Positions 40,231 to 49,124 of a stretch of 64,000 nt of DNA are shown here, piece after piece. The notes under the pieces were generated by a model, which saw nothing but the letters and a program-made list of their open reading frames with translations, made no database searches and had not been told where the DNA came from. The position numbers and the translations under genes are program-made. This DNA is from Gammaproteobacteria bacterium. GTDB lineage: Bacteria > Pseudomonadota > Gammaproteobacteria > SZUA-152. Numbering within the stretch: position 1 is the first letter of the stretch; each line of letters begins with the position of its first letter. Location: contig JAKIUF010000010.1 in assembly GCA_021647705.1 (NCBI GenBank), forward strand, positions 42,599 through 106,598, in the 5' to 3' direction.

Positions 40231-40599
40231 GGTGTTGGTGTAAGTTGGAAATTCTGATTGATTATCAGTCTGTCACGTATTGTTATTTAATTCAATTCAG
40301 GTAAACCACGGCTTCTGGCGGTGAGACTCAAAAAAGGCTCTGCTGTTCCGGCGTGCAGATGAAGGTAATGGTTTCCTTTTAAATCGGCAATTTCTACAGG
40401 AACAGGCTCACGTCAAGTATTTATTCCGTGTGGGTTCCTGTCCAAAATCACAGTATATTTTTTTATGCCTCAACAGCTAATGCCTGGTAAAACAGCTAAT
40501 GCTTGGTAATGAAGTCCCGCGCGAATTGACCAGCAATGCCCAATTTTTTTGAAATGCAGTGATGGGTGTTTGGGGTTTGATTTAAGAACCCCGTAATTT
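40231..40599. other. 369-bp intergenic region without a gene
   Basis: It holds an imperfect direct repeat (ACAGCTAATGCYTGGTAA twice, 40468-40510) and a weak hairpin (GGGGTT ... AACCCC, about 40572-40592) just after the DUF2339 stop. It must contain the promoter of the kinase/phosphatase gene, but no convincing box was seen. Confidence 0.5.
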
Positions 40600-43500
40600 T
40601 TATCCGCAATTTTTTGTATTTTCGGGGATAGACACTATGTCGCCCGGCTTGCGCATCCGTTGATATTGATAAGCCGCACCGAGCAACAGTGCGCCGATCA
40701 CCATGAATGCGATGACCTTTTGGATCAGAGAGAAGTCACTCATATCCCACACTAAAACCTTGACAGCAGCGGCACCAAACAGCCCCATGGCGAGCCAGAG
40801 CAGCTTTTGAAAGCGCGGATTGAGCGTCTGAAAGAGGATCAGCGTGGCGTGCACTACCAACATGATCGATACGGCTGGCCCCATGTTGTCACCGAACCAC
40901 TGGGCAGAGAATGTAATGTAAGCCATCGTCACCAACAGATGAAACAGGCCGAGATGGAGTAGCGCGCCGCCCATGCGTCGCTGAATCAATCTGATCTGGG
41001 GACGACGGGAGTAGACCATCAGGCCGCCGCAGATCAGCGCGACCAAACCACATACAGTCTGGATCACACTCTGGAATACCATGCCACTAAACGGCAGCAC
41101 GATAAGAAACGCCATCAGCACAACGGCGAACCTGTACCAACATACCAAACTGTTACGTAGTGGCGCCAATACTGACCGCTGAAGAAGCAATGCGGTAAAA
41201 TAGACCAGCATCGTCAAGGCAGCGACCAACGGCGAACCGCTCACACCATATGCAATGATCATCAGCGCAAACCCGAAATAGTAAAATGCGGCGGCAAACA
41301 GCGGCCGGATAGCGCGACGCACAGCGATAAAATTTTCACTACCGTCGACATGACGCTGCATTCCTTTACCCAGCCATAACAGCGCCCCATAAAAAACAAG
41401 TCCTGCCCCCAATGCCTCGAAAGCACGGCCGGGCCAGTGGATAAATTCAGCCACGGCACATGCGACTATTGCGCCGATACTGGCGACGAACACGGCAACA
41501 AAAGCTTCCATGCGTACAACGGGATAGCGCACGCGACTGTATAAAAACAGCGCTAACGTCGCCGATAGCCACAAAATGACGGGAAAGAGTTCGGGGGCGT
41601 TACGCAGCGCCGACGGCAGGAAAAATACCGGGACAATCAGATAGAAGAGCTGACGCATGCCGTGCGCGATTGGCGCCAGTTTGCTACGTGGATAATAGCG
41701 GGCGTAAAACTCGGCGATGAGCCACAACGCCAGAAAAGCTTCCACCCTTGCCACCTTCGCCAGCAGTGTTTGCTCCGAAAAGCGGAAACCGCCAACCAGG
41801 TCGGCACTAATGGCTATCGGCACAAACAGCAACAGGTAGTGGGCCAGCCCTAACCATTCCCCCACTACCAGCTGCCTGCGCCGTGCATGATTGATGAGGA
41901 ACAGCGCCACCACAATACCCAGCAGCCAGAATCCATCGTGCCATATGGTTGCGATGCTCAACAGAAACAGTGCTGACAGATAGAACGGCACCGTTTCGTT
42001 AAACAGGTTCAACAAGCCCTGCTCCCGTTGACGCAATGGCAGAGCGTAGCGTTCGACGATCCATACGGCTCCGACAATTAACAGACAAGCCGTTGCGAGA
42101 TTGGCCCAGCCGAGCAGGTCGAAGTTGAGCAGCAGCAGATCCGGCAACGGCGCGAAACCGTCAGCCGTCCACGCAAAAGCCTGCACAGTAGCGGAAAAGA
42201 GTGATAACAGAAGAATCGCGTAAGCTTCCACCCGCACAGCGCTCAACTGATAACGGCTGCCCAGGTAGAGCAATAGCAGACCTTCAACACCCCAAACCAC
42301 CCCGATCAACGCGGGATCGACTAATACCAATATGCCGACACCGATGAGGAGTCCCGCATAGATCAATGCAAATGCGTGTAGCGAACCACTGCCGTGCAAC
42401 TGCTGCGCTGTATCAGACGCCAGTGTGGCACGCGTTCGCCCCGCATAGAAGAAGAGCAATAACCACGGCAATGCGTTACCTAGGTAGAGGTAACCCAATA
42501 GCTGATCATCACTGACGGTCTGATTCAAAACTGCCAGGAAAAAGAGGATGTTGGCGCTGATCACCATCAATGTGGTGCGGCTGATGGTATGCGCGCGCAG
42601 CGCTTCACTCATGGCGTAAAAGGCAAAAACATAGAAAAAGCCGTGCATCACGGCGACAAGCAGATAGCGGCTTATGGTCGCACTGCTGTAATCCAACCCT
42701 GTTTGAGCAAGAAGTGTGTATTGAATCATCGCGGCACTCACCACCATTGCAGTGTGCGCCAGCGCTTGCCAGCGGATATGGCGGGCCAGATGCAGCGTCG
42801 CCACCACCAATACCAGCAGATAAGCGAGATAAACCAGCGGCTGTTGGTCCACGTGATCCATCATCAGGGGAGACAAACCACCACCCATGAGACTCACCAC
42901 GGCAACTACCCGCGTCTCGAAAACACGCGCCAGCAGATAGGCCGTAGCGGTCACCGATGCCAGTAGCAGGAATCCATAAGTCCCGCTCAACAACCCGAAA
43001 TAGGGACCGGCAAAATAGGCGCAAAGATAGTTAAGAATAATGCCAAGCGCAATCAGGCTTGAGCCAAAGTCGGCCATATCCGGTTTTTTAACCGTAAACC
43101 AGACACTGCCAGCGGTAACGGCGATGGCACCAATAAAGGCGATCACCACTTTGCCAGTTTCGCTCAAATAATCGTTAAAGGAGTATTGCAGCAAAAAGGC
43201 GAAACCGAGCACCAACGCGGTGATGCCAGCGACGGTCATGAATAATACAGGTGCCTTGCCCTGATCTTTATAATGACGGTAAGCAGCACGGAGTTTTTCG
43301 AACAGTCCCGCGAACGGACCGAACAGCGGTGCCATCGCCGCCTCGGCACCTTCGAGAGCGATCTGCTTAATACTCACCGCTTCGCGACGGCGCCGGATGT
43401 CCGATTCGTCAACATCGTTGCCAGTCGCCTGAGCAGGGTTCGCCGCCAGCGTCCGCGCGGCATGCTGTGGCTTAGCAGGAACCGCCTCTGGCTTGAGCGG

Positions 43501-43755
43501 CAACGCCGGGGGAATTGATTCAACCCGATTGGCTGGGGCGCTTGCCCCCTGTTCCGCGACCGGCTCAGTAACGTCGGTGCGAGTCGCGGAAGCATGCTCC
43601 CCCTGTGCGGATCGTATTGACAGGCTCGCATCCTCAAGGCGCGCGACCCGCCCCTCAATCACTTTGGCGCGCTGGCCAAATTCCTGCTCAAGCTCAGCCA
43701 GCTCTCTGCGCAGGGAGGCTAGTTCTTTCTCCGCATCCTTCACAACGTGTCTCAT
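40600..43755 (-). CDS. Large DUF2339-family membrane protein
   Basis: A 1051-aa protein. Residues 1-50 are a coiled coil (ELASLRRELAELEQEFGQRA) and 55-130 a low-complexity Pro/Ala linker. From about 165 onward there are roughly 25-30 hydrophobic helices, with the DUF2339 feature of short loops between stacked helices (DKVVIAFIGAI-like GKVVIAFIGAIAVTAGSVWF). The function of the family is unknown; a role in envelope or polymer export has been guessed but not shown. It sits between the kinase and transporter of the nitrate cluster and could be an intruder there. It is GC-richer than its neighbours. Confidence 0.85.
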   Translation of the reverse strand: MRHVVKDAEKELASLRRELAELEQEFGQRAKVIEGRVARLEDASLSIRSAQGEHASATRTDVTEPVAEQGASAPANRVESIPPALPLKPEAVPAKPQHAARTLAANPAQATGNDVDESDIRRRREAVSIKQIALEGAEAAMAPLFGPFAGLFEKLRAAYRHYKDQGKAPVLFMTVAGITALVLGFAFLLQYSFNDYLSETGKVVIAFIGAIAVTAGSVWFTVKKPDMADFGSSLIALGIILNYLCAYFAGPYFGLLSGTYGFLLLASVTATAYLLARVFETRVVAVVSLMGGGLSPLMMDHVDQQPLVYLAYLLVLVVATLHLARHIRWQALAHTAMVVSAAMIQYTLLAQTGLDYSSATISRYLLVAVMHGFFYVFAFYAMSEALRAHTISRTTLMVISANILFFLAVLNQTVSDDQLLGYLYLGNALPWLLLFFYAGRTRATLASDTAQQLHGSGSLHAFALIYAGLLIGVGILVLVDPALIGVVWGVEGLLLLYLGSRYQLSAVRVEAYAILLLSLFSATVQAFAWTADGFAPLPDLLLLNFDLLGWANLATACLLIVGAVWIVERYALPLRQREQGLLNLFNETVPFYLSALFLLSIATIWHDGFWLLGIVVALFLINHARRRQLVVGEWLGLAHYLLLFVPIAISADLVGGFRFSEQTLLAKVARVEAFLALWLIAEFYARYYPRSKLAPIAHGMRQLFYLIVPVFFLPSALRNAPELFPVILWLSATLALFLYSRVRYPVVRMEAFVAVFVASIGAIVACAVAEFIHWPGRAFEALGAGLVFYGALLWLGKGMQRHVDGSENFIAVRRAIRPLFAAAFYYFGFALMIIAYGVSGSPLVAALTMLVYFTALLLQRSVLAPLRNSLVCWYRFAVVLMAFLIVLPFSGMVFQSVIQTVCGLVALICGGLMVYSRRPQIRLIQRRMGGALLHLGLFHLLVTMAYITFSAQWFGDNMGPAVSIMLVVHATLILFQTLNPRFQKLLWLAMGLFGAAAVKVLVWDMSDFSLIQKVIAFMVIGALLLGAAYQYQRMRKPGDIVSIPENTKNCG

Positions 43756-43923
43756 CTCTTGTGGAATTTACCGGGATACTGCACCCCGGAAAAGGGTTGG
43801 TACACTGTCAAGGCTGTTTTGACAGGTTCGGTTGATAACGATGGGCTGGCAAAATGGATCACAATTTTTTTGACTTTCCAGCCTGATGATCGGCAGGCGC
43901 TTTTATGGCGCACACTTAAATCT

Positions 43924-44150
43924 ACCTGATTACCCATGAAACGCAGCCAACCTAAGCTCAGCGTAACCTCGTAACCTCAATAAATACGTAAATCTCCCTC
44001 GACAGAGTTGCAAAGTATTGTGGAAATAGGGCGCATATTGAGGGTTTTTCGTCATAATGAAGTTAAGTATTCGAAAATTTATTTATAACTAGTTGAATTT
44101 GTTGATGTTAGATTTTCTGCTTTATGGCTGAGCTTCATGGGTAATCAGGT
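43924..44150. mobile_element. MITE, family F (227 bp, perfect AAATCT target duplication)
   Basis: Terminal inverted repeats ACCTGATTACCCATGAA plus CAGCC (43924-43948) and GGCTG plus TTCATGGGTAATCAGGT (44126-44150) flank about 175 AT-rich bases without an ORF. AAATCT occurs directly on both sides (43918-43923 and 44151-44156). It lies in the 538-bp gap 43756-44293 between DUF2339 and the transporter. The copy seen here is single. Confidence 0.85.
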
Positions 44151-44293
44151 AAATCTAAATCCCGGGCGCCACGGGTATATCTTCAACAGTTCTTGCCATG
44201 ATGAATGACTTCCGTTTTCCGCGTGCTTGTTTTTTACCGTCGTTCCGACCTTCACCGAAACGATGATCAGGGGATTAATCCATGTTTTCCGAT

Positions 44294-45763
44294 TCATTTT
44301 ACATCAATCATCTGTACCGTCCCGTCCGGCATGGTTTCTGCCGTTTGCCCTTTGGGTTCTTCAAGGAAGGCGAGGATTAACAGTAGCACAAAGCCTGATA
44401 CAGCTCCGATGAACAGAAAGAACTGATCATAGTCCACCAGCGAGTTGACGGTGAGGAAGATCACCGCGCCGACGTTGCCAAAGGCACCCACCATACCGGC
44501 AATCTGTCCCGTCATGCGGCGCTGTACCAGCGGCACCATGGCGTATACCGCGCCTGATCCGGCCTTGGAGAAGATGCCACCAATAATGGTGATACCCACT
44601 ACTACCCACACCGGCCAGGCTTGTTCCACCAGCCCTAGCACCAGAAAGCTGACGGTAATGCCGGTGAAGGCTATGCCCAAGGTTAACTTGCGACCGATCT
44701 TGTCGCTGATCCAGCCGCCGCCGGGGCGGGCAAACAGGTTGATAAAGGGATAGATGCCCGCCAACAGTGCGGCGGTAATTTTGGGTACGTCAAACCAGCT
44801 AACATAAAACATGGCAAGCATGGAAACCACCGCCAGTTCGGTGCCGAAGGTGACCAGATAGGCCCAGTCGAGTATGGCCACTTGTTTGAATTTATAACGG
44901 TGTAATTCCGGTACGGGGTTTTTCAGCACATAGTTGTTGATGTGCCAGATTTTCCAGACCTGCACTGCGTAAATACCTACCAGTGTGGCGTAAATAATCC
45001 ATGTGGAGCTTTCACCGATGAGACCCATATTGCCAGGAGAGAGTTTCCAGGTGAGGATGCCCAGCGCCAGGAACAGCGGGATGTTCATGAGTATGTACAG
45101 CACCAGATCGCCACTGCTGGTGATTTCCATGGCACCGCTTTTTTTGGGTTTGAAGTAGGTTGAGCCTTTGGGTGTGTTGCTGACGCGGGTGTAATACAGC
45201 AGGCCGTAGACGATGGCGGCGATACTGGCGGTGGTCAATGCAATGCGCCAGCCGTTGGCATCGCCGATATTGGCAGCAATGAAGGGCAGGGTGCCTGCCG
45301 CTCCAGCGGCACCAAAATTACCCCAGCCACCGTAGATGCCTTGTGCCAGACCGGTCTGTTTGGCTGGGAACCATTCGCCGATCATGCGGATACCCACCAC
45401 AAAACCTGCACCGATGAAGCCGGAGAGGAAACGCAGCAGAGCCAGTTGCTCGTAGCTGTCGGACCAGGCAAAGGCAATGCTGATGGCTCCGCCGCTGACA
45501 AGAATGCTGGTGTACATAATGCGCGGGCCGAGTTTGTCCACCAGCATGCCGACGATGATGCGTGCGGGAATGGTCATGGCCACATTGAGAATGAGCAGCA
45601 CTTTGGCTTGCTGGTCGGTCAGGTCCAGCGCTTCTTTGATGAAGGGCATGATGGGCCCCAGTCCCAACCACACGACAAACGTCATGAAAAACGCAAACCA
45701 AGTGTAGTGCAGGATGCGGATGTTGGCTTTGCGGAAGTCGAAGATATTGAATTGCTGCGACAT
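44294..45763 (-). CDS. Nitrate/nitrite MFS transporter, NarK/NasA type
   Basis: A 489-aa major facilitator with about 12 membrane helices. The NNP-family nitrate signature appears in GFIGAGFVVGIRMIGEWFPAK with GIYGGWGNFGAAGA, and again as GIFSKAGSGAVYAMVPLVQRR with GMVGAFGNVGA. The start MSQQFNIFDFRKANIRILHY is conserved and fixes the ATG at 45763. A longer frame would begin upstream of the predicted sigma-54 transcript start. It imports nitrate (or exchanges nitrite) for the divergent nirB-nirD-nasA genes. Confidence 0.92.
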   Translation of the reverse strand: MSQQFNIFDFRKANIRILHYTWFAFFMTFVVWLGLGPIMPFIKEALDLTDQQAKVLLILNVAMTIPARIIVGMLVDKLGPRIMYTSILVSGGAISIAFAWSDSYEQLALLRFLSGFIGAGFVVGIRMIGEWFPAKQTGLAQGIYGGWGNFGAAGAAGTLPFIAANIGDANGWRIALTTASIAAIVYGLLYYTRVSNTPKGSTYFKPKKSGAMEITSSGDLVLYILMNIPLFLALGILTWKLSPGNMGLIGESSTWIIYATLVGIYAVQVWKIWHINNYVLKNPVPELHRYKFKQVAILDWAYLVTFGTELAVVSMLAMFYVSWFDVPKITAALLAGIYPFINLFARPGGGWISDKIGRKLTLGIAFTGITVSFLVLGLVEQAWPVWVVVGITIIGGIFSKAGSGAVYAMVPLVQRRMTGQIAGMVGAFGNVGAVIFLTVNSLVDYDQFFLFIGAVSGFVLLLILAFLEEPKGQTAETMPDGTVQMIDVK

Positions 45764-45811
45764 TCTTGTGGTGCTCCGGGTTTTGTAGCTGCTTTTTGGC
45801 AGCAACTGTTT

Positions 45812-45827
45812 AGCAACAACTGTGCCA
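45812..45827 (-). promoter_or_regulatory. Sigma-54 promoter of the nitrate transporter
   Basis: On the minus strand TGGCACAGTTGTTGCT: the -24 GG and -12 GC elements have exact 12-base phasing. It predicts a start near 45801 and a leader of about 38 nt to the ATG at 45763. Confidence 0.82.
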
Positions 45828-45891
45828 TTAATTTATCTTGTTGTATTTAATGGAAAAATAACTTTTATTCCGTATTTGGACAGCAAAGTTG

Positions 45892-45906
45892 GCACTGTCA
45901 CGGTGC
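45892..45906. promoter_or_regulatory. NtrC-type enhancer site (transporter side)
   Basis: GCACTGTCACGGTGC fits GCAC-N7-GTGC, the NtrC dyad. Its centre lies about 98 bp upstream of the predicted transporter start, normal spacing for an enhancer of sigma-54 promoters. Confidence 0.65.
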
Positions 45907-46126
45907 AGATTTTTTATGCTAAAATTTCGCCCGGTTTTGGCGGGTTGTGCATAGTATGCGTGGCCCTCAGGTGCTGAAAGTCACCACAATCATTCCACGT
46001 AAATATAAATAAATCATTAGGTTACAGGGGTTCTTGATTCACTGCCGGTGCGTTGCGCCCGCATTGTTTTACTGTTCCCGCAGAAATATAAGCAGATGCT
46101 TAGCAAGGTGGCAGCCAACTTGTTTT

Positions 46127-46145
46127 ACGCACTAATTTAGTGCGT
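46127..46145. promoter_or_regulatory. NtrC-type enhancer site (nirB side)
   Basis: ACGCACTAATTTAGTGCGT is a perfect 19-base palindrome containing GCAC-N7-GTGC. It is centred about 120 bp upstream of the predicted nirB transcript start. Confidence 0.72.
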
Positions 46146-46229
46146 TAATCGGGTGCGTGAATGAATATGAATCTGTTGTCTTTATAATAATTATTTATTA
46201 ATCAGTAGGATACATTGTTTTATTGTGTC

Positions 46230-46245
46230 TGGCACATGAATTGCT
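46230..46245 (+). promoter_or_regulatory. Sigma-54 promoter of nirB-nirD-nasA
   Basis: TGGCACATGAATTGCT matches the -24/-12 consensus with correct phasing. The predicted start is near 46256, 69 bases before the nirB ATG. Confidence 0.85.
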
Positions 46246-46324
46246 ATAGCGCTGACGAAAGGCGCAGAGAAAATATTTTGTGCCACGCCCCATTAGAGAT
46301 CAATTGTGTGATCGGAGAAGTGAG

Positions 46325-48763
46325 ATGAAAGAAAAACTCGTCCTGATTGGTAACGGCATGGCAGGTATGCGAGCCATCGAGGAATTGCTCGATATTGCAC
46401 CGGAGATGTATGACATCACTGTGTTTGGTGCCGAACCCTATGGTAACTACAACCGTATTTTGTTGTCGCCGGTGCTGGCGGGTGAAAAAACCATTGATGA
46501 GATTATGCTCAATGACGAGCAGTGGTATGCGGACAACGATGTGGTTTTGCACAAGGGTAAAAAGGTCAGCTCGATTGATCGTCGCAATCGCAAAGTGATC
46601 GCGGAAGACGGTACTACAGAAGAGTACGACCGTCTGTTGCTGGCCACGGGTTCCAATCCTTTTATCATTCCCGTGCCGGGGCATGATTTGCCAGGGGTGA
46701 TCAGTTTCCGTGACATCTACGATGTGGATGCAATGTTGGAGTCTTCCAAAAAACATAAACATGCCGTGGTCATTGGCGGTGGTTTGCTGGGACTTGAAGC
46801 GGCCAACGGACTGATGCTGCAAGGCATGCACGTTACCGTGGTGCATCTTGTTGATACTTTGATGGAACGTCAGATGGACGCAGTTTCCGGTGGCATGTTG
46901 AAAAAATCACTGGAAGAGCGCGGCCTGAATTTTTTGATGGGTGCGAGCACTGAAGCGATTATCGGTGAAGACCACGTCAAGGGTGTGCGTTTTAAAGACG
47001 GGCTGGAAATTGCAGCCGATCTGGTGGTAATGGCCGTAGGTATTCGCCCGAATATGGAACTGGCGGAAAGCGTCGGCCTGCACTGTGAACGCGGTGTGGT
47101 GGTGAATGACACCATGCAAACCTATGATCCGAAAATTTATGCGATAGGTGAATGTGTGCAGCATCGCGGTGAGACTTATGGTCTGGTTGCTCCCCTGTTT
47201 GAACAGGCTAAAGTCTGCGCCAATCATCTGGCCAAAATGGGCATTGCCCGTTACGAAGGTTCAGTAACATCCACAAAATTGAAAGTGACTGGTATTGATC
47301 TGTTTTCAGCGGGTGATTTTATCGGTGACGATACCACTGAAGAAATTGTCATGCAGGATGCCGGACGCGGGATTTACAAAAAAATCGTGCTCAAGGATAA
47401 CAAGATTCAGGGTGCCGTTATGTACGGTGATACCGTTGACGGTGCCTGGTACTTCCAGTTAATGCGTGATGGTACCGATACCAGCGATTTTCGCACGGCT
47501 CTGATGCTGGGTCAGGCTCATCTGGGCGATTCAGGCCACGGGGGCAATACCACAGCAGCGAACATGAGTGACGACATGGAGGTGTGTGGTTGCAATGGCG
47601 TAAACAAGGGCACCATCGTCAAGGCCATCACCGCAAAAGGCTTGTTCACGTTAGACGATGTGCGTTCGCACACCAAGGCGTCCAATTCCTGTGGTTCCTG
47701 TACCGGTCTGGTGGAACAGATTCTGGCCAGCACTTTAGGTGGGGATTATTCAGCTGCGCCGCACAGCAAACCCATGTGCAAGTGTACGGATCATTCGCAT
47801 GATGACGTGCGTCAGGCGATTAAGGAACGGCACCTTATCAGCATTCGCGGGGTGATGGATGCGATGCAATGGAAGAGCGTGGATGGTTGTGCTTCCTGCC
47901 GCCCGGCACTGAATTATTATGTGATTGCCACCTGGCCCGCAGAGGCGAAAGATGATGCACAATCGCGTTTCATCAACGAACGCGCCCATGCCAATATTCA
48001 AAAAGACGGTACCTATTCTGTCGTCCCGCGCATGTGGGGTGGGTTGACCACTCCGAAAGAATTGCGCGCCATCGCAGATGTGGTGGATAAATTCAAAGTC
48101 CCGGAAATGAAAGTGACCGGGGGTCAGCGTATCGATTTGTTCGGCATCAAAAAAGAAGACCTGCCAGCCGTGTGGGCGGACCTTAATGCAGCAGGCATGG
48201 TGTCCGGTCATGCTTATGGTAAATCCCTGCGCACGGTAAAAACCTGTGTGGGTAAAACCTGGTGCCGCTTTGGTACGCAGGATTCTACGGGTGTTGGTGT
48301 GGAGCTGGAAAGATTGAGCTGGGGCTCCTGGATGCCACATAAATTCAAAATGGCCGTGTCGGGTTGTCCACGAAATTGTGCCGAGGCCACTATTAAAGAT
48401 TATGGCGTAGTGTGTGTGGATTCCGGTTACGAATTACATGTGGGTGGCAATGGCGGTATTACCGTGCGCGTGACCGACCTGTTGTGCAAGGTGGAAACCG
48501 AGAAAGAAGTTTACGAATACAGCAAGGCTTTTATGCAGCTTTATCGTGAAGAAGCACATTATCTGGAACGCACAGCGCCATGGATTGAGCGTGTTGGCTT
48601 GTCGCATATCAAACAATATGTGGAAGAAGATGCTGAGAACCGCAAGGCGTTGGCTGTACGTTTTGATGAGTCACAAAAATACGCGCAAATTGATCCTTGG
48701 GCAGAACGTGCCAGCAAAGGTGTTGCGAAACATGAATTCACTTCTTTGAAACAGATAGGGTGA
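46325..48763 (+). CDS. nirB: Assimilatory nitrite reductase [NAD(P)H], large subunit
   Basis: An 812-aa siroheme enzyme reducing nitrite to ammonium in the cytoplasm. The FAD/NAD(P)H domain has LVLIGNGMAGMRAIEELLD, LLLATGSNPF and VVIGGGLLGLEAANGL. The BFD-like [2Fe-2S] region is CGCNGVNKGTIV ... SCGSCTGLVEQIL. The ferredoxin-type half is followed by the siroheme/4Fe-4S block CVGKTWCRFG ... VSGCPRNCAEATIKDYG. The start at 46325 has GGAG upstream and matches NirB. A longer frame from 46280 is unsupported. It is the first gene of the nirB-nirD-nasA operon, behind a sigma-54 promoter. Confidence 0.96.
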   Translation: MKEKLVLIGNGMAGMRAIEELLDIAPEMYDITVFGAEPYGNYNRILLSPVLAGEKTIDEIMLNDEQWYADNDVVLHKGKKVSSIDRRNRKVIAEDGTTEEYDRLLLATGSNPFIIPVPGHDLPGVISFRDIYDVDAMLESSKKHKHAVVIGGGLLGLEAANGLMLQGMHVTVVHLVDTLMERQMDAVSGGMLKKSLEERGLNFLMGASTEAIIGEDHVKGVRFKDGLEIAADLVVMAVGIRPNMELAESVGLHCERGVVVNDTMQTYDPKIYAIGECVQHRGETYGLVAPLFEQAKVCANHLAKMGIARYEGSVTSTKLKVTGIDLFSAGDFIGDDTTEEIVMQDAGRGIYKKIVLKDNKIQGAVMYGDTVDGAWYFQLMRDGTDTSDFRTALMLGQAHLGDSGHGGNTTAANMSDDMEVCGCNGVNKGTIVKAITAKGLFTLDDVRSHTKASNSCGSCTGLVEQILASTLGGDYSAAPHSKPMCKCTDHSHDDVRQAIKERHLISIRGVMDAMQWKSVDGCASCRPALNYYVIATWPAEAKDDAQSRFINERAHANIQKDGTYSVVPRMWGGLTTPKELRAIADVVDKFKVPEMKVTGGQRIDLFGIKKEDLPAVWADLNAAGMVSGHAYGKSLRTVKTCVGKTWCRFGTQDSTGVGVELERLSWGSWMPHKFKMAVSGCPRNCAEATIKDYGVVCVDSGYELHVGGNGGITVRVTDLLCKVETEKEVYEYSKAFMQLYREEAHYLERTAPWIERVGLSHIKQYVEEDAENRKALAVRFDESQKYAQIDPWAERASKGVAKHEFTSLKQIG

Positions 48764-49089
48764 TGGTTATGTCAGACTGGATTGAAATAGGCACTATTGA
48801 CGATATCCCGGTATTGGGTGCGCGGGTGGTTTCAACCGCCGATGGCAACATCGGTGTATTCCGCACGGTGGACGATGAAATTTTTGCCTTGCGTGATGAA
48901 TGCCCGCATCAGAAAGGGCCATTGTCACAAGGCATCGTGCATGGCAAGCGGGTGACCTGTCCGTTGCATAACTGGAATATTGAACTGGATGGTGGCGCGG
49001 TAGTGGCACCAGACGAAGGCTGTGCCGCCAGCTATCCGGTAAAAATTGAAGACGGCAAAATTTTTCTGTCGCTGGTTGCGACCGCTTAG
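48763..49089 (+). CDS. nirD: Nitrite reductase small subunit (Rieske type)
   Basis: A 108-aa Rieske protein with the cluster ligands in CPHQKGPLS and CPLHNW (CxH ... CxxH). It partners NirB. The gene starts in the TGATG overlap with the nirB stop; GTG 48760 and ATG 48769 are alternative starts. The short gap of 35 bp to nasA implies one transcript. Confidence 0.94.
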   Translation: MVMSDWIEIGTIDDIPVLGARVVSTADGNIGVFRTVDDEIFALRDECPHQKGPLSQGIVHGKRVTCPLHNWNIELDGGAVVAPDEGCAASYPVKIEDGKIFLSLVATA

Positions 49090-49124
49090 TTGCAAGACCA
49101 TCAATAACAGCAGTGGGGTAGGAC

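Noticed and set aside
45764..45805. Longer N-terminus for the nitrate transporter
   Set aside because: The upstream start lies before the predicted sigma-54 transcript start, and the added residues look non-coding.
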